Below are positions 1-12,234 of a DNA stretch of 64,000 nucleotides, in pieces (the stretch's first letter is position 1; the number at the start of each line of letters is the position of its first letter). Source of the stretch: Trichoplax sp. H2 (lineage: Eukaryota; Placozoa; Uniplacotomia; Trichoplacea). A program made the translations under genes and the position numbers. The stretch is from positions 62,001 to 126,000 of the forward strand of contig NOWV01000029.1 of NCBI GenBank assembly GCA_003344405.1, read 5' to 3'. Under the pieces are notes generated by a model, which was given only the letters and a program-made list of their open reading frames with translations, did no database searches and had not been told where the DNA came from.

Positions 1-1060
1 GTTCATTTTGAACAGGTCCAGACAGACACGTCCTTTCATTTTTGAAACTCTTCCATTTATGCTCTACTGATCTGAGTTTTAAGTGGCATTTTCTTCTAAA
101 ATTATATTCACATTCTGATAAGCTTAACAAATCGCCGCCAATAAAAGGAAATGCCGGCACTAAGTTACTTCAATTTAGGTGCAACTAATTTATGAGTGAG
201 TTTTAAGCGGCATTTTCTTCTATAATTATTTTTACATTCTGATAAGCTTAACAAATCGCCGCCAATAAAAGGAAATGCTGGCACCAAGTTACTTCAATTT
301 AGGTGCAACTAATTTATGAGTGAATTTTAAGTGGCATTTTCTTCTATAATTATTTTTTACATTCTGATAAGCTTAATNNNNNNNNNNNNNNNNNNNNGTC
401 AATGTCAGGTAGCACTGAATTCAATACTAGTCCATTTTGAACAGGTCCAGACAGACACGTCCTTTCATTTTTGAAACTCTTCCATTTATGCTCTACTGAT
501 CTGAGTTTTAAGTGGCATTTTCTTCTAAAATTATTTTTACATTCTGGCAAGCTTAATACGTCCTCTCATTTTTGAAACTCTTCCATTTATGCTCTATTGA
601 TCTGAGTGAGTTTTAAGTGGCATTTTCTTCTAAAATTATTTTTACATTCTGATAAGCTTAATACGTCCTTTCATTTTTGAAGCTCTTCCATTTATGCTCT
701 ACTGATCTGAGTTTTAAGTGGCATTTTCTTCTAAAATTATATTCAAATTCTGATAAGCTTAACAAATCGCCGCCAATAAAAGGAAATGCTGGCACCAAGT
801 TACTTCAATTTAGGTGCAACTAATTTATGAGTGAATTTTAAGTGGCATTTTCTTCTATAATTATTTTTTACATTCTGATAAGCTTAATTCGTCCTTTCAT
901 TTTTGAAAATCTTCCATTTATGCTCTACAGATCTGAGTTTTAAGTGGCATTTTCTTCTAAAATTATTTTTAAATTCTGATAAGCTTAACAAATTGCCGCC
1001 AATAAAAGGAAATGCCGACACTGAGTTACTTCAATTTAGGTGCCACTAATTTATATCTAG
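1..1060. repeat. Mosaic tandem repeat array made of two alternating modules
   Basis: A core beginning AAGTGGCATTTTCTTCT recurs at about 81, 205, 329, 510, 615, 716, 840 and 942. Spacing is about 124 bases where the core is followed by a module containing CGCCGCCAATAAAAGGAAAT. Spacing is about 101-105 bases where it is followed by a module containing CGTCCTTTCATTTTTGAAAC. The two modules alternate irregularly, as unequal crossing-over between related monomers would produce. A 20-N gap lies inside the array, so true copy number is unknown. No coding potential was seen. Confidence 0.9.
378..397. other. Assembly gap (20 N)
   Basis: Twenty N inside the tandem array. Sequence to the right of the gap (from about 430) repeats the first bases of the window, so the adjoining contigs may overlap or be collapsed copies. 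Confidence 0.99.
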
Positions 1061-1480
1061 TCCTTCATTAAGAGCGACAGATGACCTGCTTCATTGCCAG
1101 TCAGTCAGTTACAGTTAGTTGACTCTCAATCCGTCAATAGTGACGCATTGAAGAGCATAGCGTTGGAAATTAAGTGACCCTATTAGGTGACCCTATCTTA
1201 GCAGTAGCGACCTCTGATTGGTGGGAAGTGAATACTAATCGATCGTTTGACTTTAGGCAAGCGAGTTTATTACGTCATTTCATGAAATGTAGAGCACGTC
1301 ACTCTTGCGCTTCATCTTTATCAGTAAGGTCACATTTTAGCCAATGATGCTGTCACTAAAATGGAGATATATATTATTCTTACGACAAAAATACATCGGA
1401 AATATTTCTAGATATTTCCGTGGTCTTCTTGGATCTTGAACTACTTATCAAGATCAGTTCTCCGTAACCAATGTAAGCTT
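1061..1480. promoter_or_regulatory. Promoter-like patch rich in CCAAT and CRE-type motifs
   Basis: This stretch has more G+C and CpG than its surroundings. It carries ATTGG/CCAAT motifs (CTGATTGGTGGG near 1215, AGCCAATGATG near 1339) and CRE-like TACGTCAT and CACGTCAC elements (about 1270-1310). It ends near a possible splice donor. It could be the promoter of the 7-TM gene starting at 10012, whose ATG is preceded by a splice-acceptor-like site, or of a gene off the left edge. The motifs are seen; the promoter role is inferred. Confidence 0.3.
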
Positions 1481-4400
1481 TTTCTTTAAGCTTGACGTAG
1501 CAATAATCTAAGCCATCTCCTTACGTATAAACGATCCATTATCAAACTCTTTTTACAGTAAAAAATAACTCGCTTTTATATATTCTATCTATATTCGCGA
1601 GCAGCTACAAGATATATATGTTGAACATATTAGTCTATAGAGCTTAATACTAATCAAAAATATTAGCTGGCGTTCATTTTTAGATCTAAATTTGTATAGT
1701 TTCTTGCTCTCCTTTTGAAATACCTTTCAGCATGCATATAGCAGTCGATTAAATGACCATCAAAACACTAATCTGACCTTTGAGCTCCTTTTAAATCAGG
1801 TATCCAACTAATTTCCCTACCCTTATCCAATAATGAATTAGTTTGCAATTTTACAAGTAATATTAATCTACATATGTATACGCGTATACAGCATTATTAT
1901 GAGTCATGGTACGAGTACTGTGACAAGCATACAGGCTGATCTAGAACCTTGATGACAGGCTATCTACTCAGTATAACAATTAATAGAATGTAGTTATACT
2001 GCTTGGCGAATCAACAACGTGACAGATATCGATTTAAAATCGAAGCTGCCCTTCTATTTACGCAATGGCTGTTTGCCTTGTAAAAAAATAAATTAAATTA
2101 GCCAAACTTGACGATTAAGGTTTCTTAGAATTTTTGATATATTTCAAATATTGACTCTATACCAATAAAACTTCTTCGCTTTTGTATTTCATTGGTTGAC
2201 AATCCAAATGTAATTAAATTACCTTTTTGGCGTTTAAAAGCTACATAATTGGCGAATCTTAGGCGATTAATTAATTTGTTCTCATATCATTCTGTAAGTT
2301 AGTACCATAAAAATGAAAATGAAATAAAATCGAATTATCGACAACATTTTTTCTTGGCGAATTTACAATTAAAAGCATCAACTAGTCTGTTCTCACCAAA
2401 TTCTTGATTAATTTCTTGTCCTATTAATAGGTATAATCAGCTTATTCATAAAATCGATTAAAATATGACATTTTGCCCAAAGAAAATCTTCAATTAGACG
2501 AATACTATATTCATCACTGAAAGTTGCAAAGTGTGTAAGTAGCGAATTGGCGTATAGATGAACGACGGTAGGTATTTACTTTGAAAAAATTATCTAGCTA
2601 AAATCGCATCCATTGTAGGTCTAAGGAAATGATTCGAAAGAAAATCTTTTAATTTTCTCTTCAATAGCCCAAATTTGCGTACGATGAATAATCACAGTCA
2701 TAATTATCGACTTAAATGATCTTTACAACTAGGTAGCCTATTACCATCACTCAATTCTCAATTTCCAACCAGGACGCCCACATCTGAAAGGTATACGCTT
2801 TAATTATTTAGGCAGGCCATATTCCTATTTTAATTAGTGTAGATCACAAGACGATTGTTAGTGTTTATACTCTCAAGTTACAATAAGCCATATCTAAATG
2901 GATTGGCTAGACCGATTATTCAAAATATGGATCAAAACAGCAATTGAATTGGGCACGTATTTTTAATTTCAAAGTGCGATGCTATCAATACTAAGCTATT
3001 TGCAAGATTGATTGATTTTATTACTCTAGCTGTTCCTAGGAAACAGGTATATCATATGTCAATAGGGAATCCATTGGCCAGCTATTTTTGTACCGAATTC
3101 AAATCAGGAATTAATTTATGTCTTTACAGAAATACTTCAATAATTTTTTTCCATAAGGTTGACTGCTCTCATAGCTGATAATAATCAGCTATTCAGAACC
3201 CAAATCGCTAGAGAATATGCAAATATCCATTTTATAACGAAAGTATATTGGATCTGGGTAAGTTACCATAATAACGACTAAACCTCTTCGCTACTTTTTT
3301 GTAATTAGTGCCATTATTGACTTCTATTTCGTCACTTGCCAAACTAAAATAATACATATAATCTTCGATTTCTTTGCATTTATAATACAATATCCATCTA
3401 AAATAATGTTAATCAGACTTTACGGTCCATTTTTGAAATATTTAAGGAGCATTCCCATTAGTGAAAAATAGCATATTATTTTTACTCTTTACGATTTTTT
3501 CAAGAGTACTATTTTAGCGCAAATCAGATTGCAGTCTTTCAATTGCTAATGTCACACTATATCACTGTATTCTATAGCACATAACTACTATAATTAGCTG
3601 AAATCATCACGTATAACCATCTCTGCCCCTTCTCAAGCGAAGATACAATGCACTAACGGTTCTACTCACTTAATATCACCTTTACTCAAAGGAGATAATC
3701 CACTCTATACAATCCCTTTCCGCGATTTAAAATTTTTTTTCTTCTTTCTTGTGCTACGGGGTATTCTAACAAGTTCCTAGATAATATGGCGTCATATACA
3801 CTATACACATGCAATGCATATTTATCGATACACAGTGAATATTTCTTTCTCTGTTGACAATGTATTTACAATATACCCAACATAACCCAAATTTTCTCCA
3901 TTGTTTATGACGCAGGGTTTCAGTAATTTATCGGCGTAAAATCGAATATTATGCCATATATTAACGACTAACAATGCCGTTTATTTTAGCGATATTATAT
4001 GTCCAATACATGCTGATAGAACTCCCATAGTAAAGACGTATATTCCCACATCATCCATAACAACTATAAAAATAATATATCGGATTCATTTCTATCGATA
4101 AAATGAGCTACGCTTTAACTACTGAATTAAAAATAACTTACTAATTGCTATTCAATAGTTAAGTGACATTACCAGCGCTACAATAAGTCATTGATGTAAT
4201 TTCGACTAGTTAAACTTAAATATTTGAAAATATAATCCACGAAATATTTTGCAAGATTATATATATAATGCTGTTCCATAGTTTGCAATAGTTAAATAGA
4301 AATTAAGCGATAAAGAGTTTTATCATTGATTGCATTCCTTACAATTAGCGTCTGTTTATTTGTAATTCCATACTTGCAGTTACATCACAGCTAACTACAC

Positions 4401-7400
4401 TAAATTTTGTTTTTCATACGTATATATGCATATACAGTATATAGGTCAAAATTTAATTGCAATCTAAAAATATGCATGCAACTACGAAAATTAATTTATA
4501 AATTTGAGATTATATTGCAATTATAGCTCACTTTCAGATGTAGGCTTATTTGTACATACGTACACAGAACTGTATATCTACTATTTCATCTCTATAATAC
4601 AACATATGCCTTGTACTCTATGCATGTTTATACTTAATATCTTTTAGAAAATCTATTTTATATTTATGTAAATTAATATTTACGCATATAAAGACTCTTT
4701 CGGTATCAATACTTAGTATATTCAATTCACTTGTACATTCAAAATCCAACGGAAGCTATTCTACTAATAAAAATCTGTATATTAATAAGTATATATAGTA
4801 AAATGCTATGCCATTAACCCTCGTAAAGCGATCATTTACGCTCATAAAAAATTCAAGTTTAAATTAAACCATCAGTCTAGCCTAAAATATTATTTCCTTT
4901 CTTATTTTCTATTATTACGAAATGCGTAAATACTAGTATGACTGATTTTACTAGATGTATCATTAACTTCAAGATTGAGTATTTGAAATTTATTTTACTA
5001 CACTCACAATTTGATGTCATCCCACTTAAATTCCCTTTTTCTGGACAATTCACAATGGAAAATAATAAATTTTATTGACCAGAAAGGTCAGTTATGTAAA
5101 GTTATAACAGCCTTTAAATATCACTATAAACCTAGTTATTGATCAATGATACCTATTATTGTTCGACAGAATAAAAGCATAAGCTGATCCAGTATCATAT
5201 TCATTAATCAAAATTATAGAAATAAACAATTATAAGAAGCAAGACAGGCACAGCCATATGTCAAATCAAGATTAAAAATCGAAAACAAAATATATGAAAT
5301 TAGGCACTTTAATTGACTAAAGTCATTAATATCGTCATGAGAATATGATAATATTTCTATTTCTATAGCAATTTATCTCAAAGTGGGTAATCAAATATAA
5401 AGATTAGTTCAATCTCATATTTACTCTTGCAATTCTTTGATTTACAAGCAATGTAATGTCTGTTGCAGAGGCTATCATATTTTTCTTCTCAATCGATTTC
5501 ATGATCGTTGCCATCATATCCAACAATGGTAACTTGTCTTTTATAATAATAAAAGTTTAATAATCTCCTGATCTATTGTAATTCAAGAGTAAAATGTTGT
5601 TTTTATATATTCTTTCCATTATTCATCCGTCTAACCTTGATCGTACTATTGAACTGCAAAATTGAATAGGTAGAAGTTATATTAAACTCCTCTCTTGAAG
5701 TGATAAAAAAATAGAACCAATTCAATAAGTCAATATTTTTCTCCATTGAATAATATATTGATCAAGTTATGATAATAGCGCTAAAAAATAAAGGCATAAA
5801 CCCAATATTTCTTTTTCCCATCGTTAAGACAATTCATTATAAGTCTGTATTTGATCAGCATCATTTTAAATTTAAAAACAGGTGCAACGAATAAATTAAT
5901 AACAGAAATTTTTTTAATTTTGTGTTTGATCGCTAACATTCAATGGCAAGTACAGCCGAGATGTATCACCATCATTTAACTATTGTTAACGATTAAAAAT
6001 TTTTCAATTGATAACAATATCAAAAGGAAGTCGGTTGATAGAACTAAATGATCACAGACATGTTAACTACTTCATATAAGCAACCATAAACCACTTCTAG
6101 CCTGCACTAAACTTGTATAGTCTATAGGAATACAGCAGCTAATTTCAATATCTTTCACAATTTCATAAATTTTAATTACTGGTAAAAAAAACGGCAGTAA
6201 TTCACCTAGGTTAGTGTTTTTCATTAAATAAATCTACGACTAGATTAATTAAATCAAATATTAAGCTGACTAAGGACGCATTTCTACATCTTCAAGATTG
6301 GAACTGACAAAACAGAAGAAAAGACGGAGAATTAAACATTCCTAATCTTGCTATTTAAAGTTTCATTGCGCATTAAAAAGGTATTTTTAACAAGAATCAA
6401 TTAACTTCTACATTGCTAATATACAAAGGAAATCGCTACGAAAGAATCTTTGAACATTTTAATCGTAAATATATCCGATTTTCCAAGTTTTCAACATCAG
6501 GTGAAGTTATATCTATAAATCCTTCAAATATATCCTAACATTGATAAAACAGTTCGTAATTTCTCGTTTCTTATTAAGAGCAAAGCTAAGTATGTTATTT
6601 TAGTTTATTATTTCTAATATTAGACCGAAACTGTTTTTACCATTAACTACCACTCCCAACAAACTGCATCACATATACCTTGAATATTATCATATGGTTC
6701 AGCAAGAAATTTAAGATTGACTACTTATTTATAGGGTAGTAAAGGTATATTTACATCAATATCATCCTCAAATTTATTAAGATTGGAATGACAACATGTA
6801 CTTAAAATCGGATAATGTCTTAACTAGCAATTTTGAACATATTATATTAAAATTGACCATGATGTACAGTACATCCAAAAGAAATTAGATCGACTTGATA
6901 TATAGCAATTCCAATCGAAATCTAGTAATTGATTAGGAATTATTCTAGTATCGGCAATACGATAACAAAAGGATAAGAGTACTATAATCATGGTGGATTA
7001 TATTTTCTAGATAGCTCCCGGTAGCTAAAATTGGTAATAGAGTACGTAGTTTATTGTAGTTATAATTACTGCCTATAGTAGCATAAATAATAGAAATAGA
7101 TATCCTGACAAATCAAACTCGAAAGCTTAGAATCTGATTGAGGTCGTTTTATTCACTGCTTAATACTTTAAACTTGGAAAATTTTTTGCAAATGATAAAA
7201 TAAAATCCTGCTATAAATACGCAACATGTTCTATCGTCTTAATTTCGTATATCACGTTACTATAGGTATAATAGGAAAATCAAACAATATTGAATATCAA
7301 TCCTTCCAAATCCCTTGATTTCTATATTCAATGAGGATTTCCACCAAGCTGGGCTACATAGTACTAGATCTATTCAATTAAAATCTATAATTTACGAACT

Positions 7401-9094
7401 TTAATAGGATTAACCCACACTATTCTCATATTTAGACAACATCAAACTAATGTATTCCAATTATCTTAAGAAATAGATAGATTTTCGGAAAACGATAACA
7501 TTAAATATGAAATACTACTTTTGAATATAACACGGATATTATTACTAAACGTTAAATATTCCCAACATATGTTGGCCACGATTGAGGATAAATATTGTTT
7601 AAGATTATATAACTTAATTACAGTAGAAGACCAAGACAAAAATAATACGATATCTCAGATAGAGCTAAAATGAAAACAATACCGTAGAGTAAAATTTCAT
7701 TTAACGTAATTAACAACCAGTAAATTATCTGATGATTACGGTACTATGTAAGTCAAAAATTGATAGACGTTCTAATACTCTGATACATCAATACTCATGT
7801 AAAATGCCCATCTTTTCAAAATTATTATTAAAGTATTAAAGCTAAGCAGGCACGTAGCATTCGAATCAATGCTGGTAAAGATCAACTGTCAAATGTTAGG
7901 ATTAAATAAATATAATTGATCCTCTGCTAAATTATGCTATCATTGTTATTGAAAATGCAAGAAATAATAAATTAATCAACTGTCTTCTATTTGATCAGTT
8001 TTTCTTGCAATATTCCCCATTGGCCGTTATTAATAGTTGAAGTACTAACCATTAAGTTACACGACACTGTAAGTGTTAGAATTAACCGCTATTAAACAAA
8101 CTATAGCTTAAAATACCAAAAGTTATTCTATAAATTTTCTTGCTAGAGTCTTTTCTCATCTTTTGACTGAAATCTTGAAAACTTTGAAATTTTAAATATG
8201 AAATATTCGCATACACGCCTTATTTACTTTTCATAATTGCATTGAAATAAAATCTTCAACGATGCTTGGTATTATAGAATAAATGCAATACTAGATACGC
8301 AATTGATATTAATCAATATAAATTCTACTTAAAGTACGCTTAGTTGTACTATCGAAGCTAATAGAATACTACAATATTGCTTTAGATTAAGACGATATTC
8401 TGTAATAATCTTAAATTTTCTATCTTAATTAGTAAGTTTATATATTATCAAATTTATTTTTAGTTCTACTATTGTCATAATACAGTTTTCGAAACTCTAT
8501 CGCTATCTTTGGTATGCTTATTCCCTTATTTTTCCAGTTTATTATCTAAATTCTATCCTTTTATATTGTAAGATTTTAAGCACTTTAATTACCACGATAC
8601 ACTTACTGGTTCAGTGTGTATCATAAAGATAAAGAATACAAAAGTTCATACTATCTTAAAAGCTAGGAATAAACTTGAAAAGCTGTAATACTTAGACATT
8701 AAAATAGATATTGATATCCTTGGATGTCACGTATGATAGCAAATATATTAATTATTAACGATTGTGGCGCATAATGAACACAAGAAGCTTAAAATATGCT
8801 ATCAAATAATAAATATATAATGTATATTGGATATTTCAAGTCAATCTAATATCAGTGATAATTAATATAACAGTACAGTGAGCTACGTTTCACCACAAGG
8901 CTTGAAGGCAATTGAAATGCAAATTATAAATAGACATTTTGTTTTCCTCACAGAATAACTTAAACCAAAATAATCATACACAATTACTCTTAGGATTCAC
9001 TAAGTAATATTAATTATTAAAACTATCGTACCGTATAATATTATTATTTAACAAGCATACTCATTAATCTACTGTTGAAAGATTCATTAGGGTC
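1481..9094. other. Long non-coding AT-rich stretch
   Basis: No open reading frame of useful length on either strand and no recognisable domain, RNA gene or clear repeat. It could be intergenic, or a long 5'-UTR intron of the gene at 10012. I see nothing else in it. Confidence 0.6.
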
Positions 9095-9453
9095 TGTTAC
9101 AACTTCCAAATTTTGTAACAAGTACTAGATCTGCACTCAGCAAGGAGACCCAGTAATTAAGTTGAAGAACTAACTTTATTGTTAAAATAAAGAGTTTATA
9201 TACTTTCTTTATTGTGACCTTTGATCTACTGACGTAGATCACAAGATCATCACTAACAGAAAGGTTTCCCTAGTTTATACATTACAAATAGACTATCATG
9301 CCAAGTATGGCAACATGAGAATACATATATAGATAAGCTTAATATAGTACCATAACTACATCTATATACGCCTGACGTGATAACATCGTGATATTTAACC
9401 ATATATAGAAAGAAGATAACATACTAATTATGTAACTATTACAGAACGTGACA
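9095..9453 (-). mobile_element. Solo-LTR-like insertion flanked by GGGTC target duplication
   Basis: On the plus strand the element starts TGTTACAACTTCC and ends AACGTGACA, so it has TG...CA ends with short imperfect inverted termini (TGTTAC/GTGACA). It is flanked on both sides by GGGTC (9090-9094 and 9454-9458), a perfect 5-bp target-site duplication as made by LTR-retroelement integrases. Read on the minus strand it begins TGTCACG, has a TATATAAA box at 9202-9195 and an AATAAA at 9180-9175, and ends GTTGTAACA. No internal region or second LTR is present, so it would be a solo LTR. Family unknown. Confidence 0.6.
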
Positions 9454-9458
9454 GGGTC

Positions 9459-10011
9459 TAATTTAATGCTTACTCGAAAAATTAATATGCACTATGCATT
9501 TCTGCAAAGATTACAGCATATAATTAAATAAATTACATAAAATTATCCTTACATAAAACTTCAGTTTATGATGCCATAATATCTATGCCATACTAATTAT
9601 CAGAGCGATGAATTACTGAATAGCGAACCCTACTACATTGAGCAATGTGCAAATATTAGTGATTGGGGAAATCAGTTGCAAATTTAGCCTAAGATTTTAA
9701 CTGCCAAAAATCTGGTAATAGCTATAGTTGGATAGATATAGTTCCCTAAAAATCAAACACCGATGAATTAAAGCACTGAAATTATTCGATTCCAAAAGTT
9801 ACAGCATCAGTTTAACGATAATACACGTATCATCCCTTTTTAAGCAATATTAGATATTCTCGTATAGTATATACAATTTTGTTTAACAGAATTTATGATA
9901 ACGATACGAAAATAAATAAAGAACTAAATAATTTTTCTAATTATGCTTTAATTCATTCCTATATTTAATAATTACAGTATTCTAGGAAAGTATTACATCG
10001 ATCTGAAAAAA
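9459..10011. other. 5' flank and possible 5'-UTR acceptor of the 7-TM gene
   Basis: No coding sequence. A splice-acceptor-like site (pyrimidine-rich tract ending AATTACAG at about 9977) lies 35 bases before the ATG at 10012. The reading frame stays open from that site to the ATG, so an upstream exon could add residues such as a signal peptide. Confidence 0.4.
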
Positions 10012-12234
10012 ATGTCAACTACCGACAGTTCGTCTGTAGTAGAAACGGCCGAACCAATCGCAACATCCGAATGGAATTCTAATATATCTACCGAAGCAAC
10101 AAGTGAAGCTGAGCTAACGCCAACAGCGGAAGGAAAAAGTTTGGCCACCGAACCATACACAATCCACCCTGAAACAGAATCAACACCAGAAGTAGAAACA
10201 GCAAATACATTGCATGCTGAAGTTACACCTGAAGGAGAAGCAGTATCGACTCCATATGTTGAGACAGAGGTTACGCCGGAGGCAGAACTAGGATTGACTC
10301 CACTTGCTGAAGTGGAAAGTACACCCGAAGGAGAAACAAGTGCAACCCCTTTCGCTGAAACAGAAGCTACACCAGAAGCTGAAGTCGCTATCATTTCTGT
10401 CCCAGAAGGAGAAGTGACTCCTGAATTAGAAACAGTAGTAACTCCTAATAATGAAACGGAAACTACAGCCGAAGCTGAATCCGCTACGAATTCATTTCCA
10501 GAAGGAGAAGCGACTCCTGAATCAGAAGCAGTAGGGACTCCTTATGCTGAAATAGAAACAACACCAGAAGCTGAATCCGCTATAACTTCTTTCCCAGAAG
10601 GCGAAGTAACTCCAGAATCAGAGATAGGGGTAACTCCTTATGCTGAACTGGAGAGTACGCCGGAAGCTGAAACTGCTATAACACCATTTCCTGAAGTAGA
10701 AACGACACCAGAATCAGAAATAGGCATAACCCCTTATCCTGAAATGGAAACTACACCAGAAGCAGAAACTGAAATAACTCCATTTCCAGAAATAGAAACA
10801 ACCCCAGAATCAGAATTAGGAATAACTCCTTATCCTGAAATGGAAACCACTCCGGAAGCTGAATCTGCCATGACTGCATTCCCCGAAGTAGAAACAACAC
10901 CAGAATCAGAGCTAAGTGCGACTCCTTACCCTGAAATGGAAATGACACCTGAAAGTGAATCCATGTCGACACCATATCCTGAGTTTGAAAATCACCCTAA
11001 TGCAGAAACGGCTGTTACCCCTTATGCTGAGTTTGAATTTACGCCCGAAGCGGAACTATCTACTACCCCAGAAGAGGAATCACCTTTATTACCAGAATCA
11101 GAAGTAACATCAGCACCTGAGGTTGAACTTTCATCCTTTGGTGAAACAAGTCCAGAAACTGAAGTAGAAGTTATTGTATCGGGTGAACCAGAGACAGCTG
11201 TATCTCTTGCTGAACCAACACCTGCATGGACGGAAGCAATTCCGCAATGGGGTGCAGCCTGGCCAATCCATATTTATTTTTTTGGTGCTATTTTTATTCT
11301 AATAGCACTATTCGCTTTATATAGCTTAGTTAAGCCACGAAAGAGAAAATTCAAAGTTATTGGAATGCTATTCAATCGATTGGTATTGTTTTTCTTATTT
11401 GTTTTTGCCACAACACGCGCAATATGTCTACTAGTAGATCCATATCACTCCAAGGGTATCATGCCGCCACTATTATACAATATTATTTGGGCATTAGGTA
11501 GTCCTTGCTTAATCTCATCATTGGGCGTTTATATGATTTTACTTTTAGATGCAAATTATGCCGTGAAAACTTTGCGTTTAGCAAAACTGAACAATTTTTT
11601 AATTGTATGTACGATTTATTTTCTGTTGGTATTTGCCGCTGAATTTATGGCCTATTTCACATCGGCTAATTCTATGGCTTCGAGGATTGTAACATTTATA
11701 TGTCAAGCGTTTTACTTCTTATGGGGAGCATTCTGCAACATCGGTTTTATTATTGCTGCAGTTATGCTGCATCAGCGTGCCATTTTAACAGCCATTGCAT
11801 TGGCTGAATCAAGAAGATTTATTGCCAAGAACTTCGCTAAATCCAATAAAATGTCCAAACTATTTACTTTATCTGTCTCTTGTTCCATAATTGGACTAGC
11901 ATTATCAGCAATTCATTTCTATGCTATGGTAACTTTGTTTAACATGTTTGTTCCTCATCTAAGGGTTTATCCATGGCCTTGGTGGGCATTTCAAACATCT
12001 TATCGTATGATTGAAGTTATTGCAGCATTTATATTATGCAAAGTTGCTACCGTGGCATCAGCAGTGAAACGCTATAGTCATATTCATCGAGAAGGCTTCA
12101 TAGCATCAATCTGCATTAAATTAATGACTTGTTGCGGCAGTTCAAATCGAACAGATTCAGAAATAAGTGCAGTAACTGATATGGATAATCCTTCGTTTAC
12201 GAAAGGCCAGTTAACACTCGTTCACTTAGATTAG
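10012..12234 (+). CDS. Seven-transmembrane protein with long acidic TPE repeat ectodomain (PRRT3/4-like)
   Basis: A single exon encodes 740 residues. Residues about 1-405 are a low-complexity region of Thr, Pro and Glu. Its middle part is a regular 16-residue repeat of the form TPYPEMETTPEAExxx, alternating with TPFPEVETTPESExxx. It has almost no basic residues. Residues about 417-690 contain seven hydrophobic segments (starting near HIYFFGAIFILIALF and ending near MIEVIAAFILCKV). The segment RAICLLVDPYHSKGIMPPLL and the overall layout, repetitive Pro-rich N-terminus then a multi-pass domain, match the vertebrate proline-rich transmembrane proteins PRRT3 and PRRT4, whose function is poorly known. 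A short cytoplasmic tail follows. No signal peptide is visible after this ATG; one could come from an upstream exon. The family call comes from recalled resemblance and was not searched. Confidence 0.75.
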   Translation: MSTTDSSSVVETAEPIATSEWNSNISTEATSEAELTPTAEGKSLATEPYTIHPETESTPEVETANTLHAEVTPEGEAVSTPYVETEVTPEAELGLTPLAEVESTPEGETSATPFAETEATPEAEVAIISVPEGEVTPELETVVTPNNETETTAEAESATNSFPEGEATPESEAVGTPYAEIETTPEAESAITSFPEGEVTPESEIGVTPYAELESTPEAETAITPFPEVETTPESEIGITPYPEMETTPEAETEITPFPEIETTPESELGITPYPEMETTPEAESAMTAFPEVETTPESELSATPYPEMEMTPESESMSTPYPEFENHPNAETAVTPYAEFEFTPEAELSTTPEEESPLLPESEVTSAPEVELSSFGETSPETEVEVIVSGEPETAVSLAEPTPAWTEAIPQWGAAWPIHIYFFGAIFILIALFALYSLVKPRKRKFKVIGMLFNRLVLFFLFVFATTRAICLLVDPYHSKGIMPPLLYNIIWALGSPCLISSLGVYMILLLDANYAVKTLRLAKLNNFLIVCTIYFLLVFAAEFMAYFTSANSMASRIVTFICQAFYFLWGAFCNIGFIIAAVMLHQRAILTAIALAESRRFIAKNFAKSNKMSKLFTLSVSCSIIGLALSAIHFYAMVTLFNMFVPHLRVYPWPWWAFQTSYRMIEVIAAFILCKVATVASAVKRYSHIHREGFIASICIKLMTCCGSSNRTDSEISAVTDMDNPSFTKGQLTLVHLD

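Noticed and set aside
9993-10394. 133-codon minus-strand frame rich in Ser/Val/Ala repeats
   Set aside because: It is the antisense shadow of the TPE repeat of the plus-strand gene at 10012; the regularity comes from that coding minisatellite.
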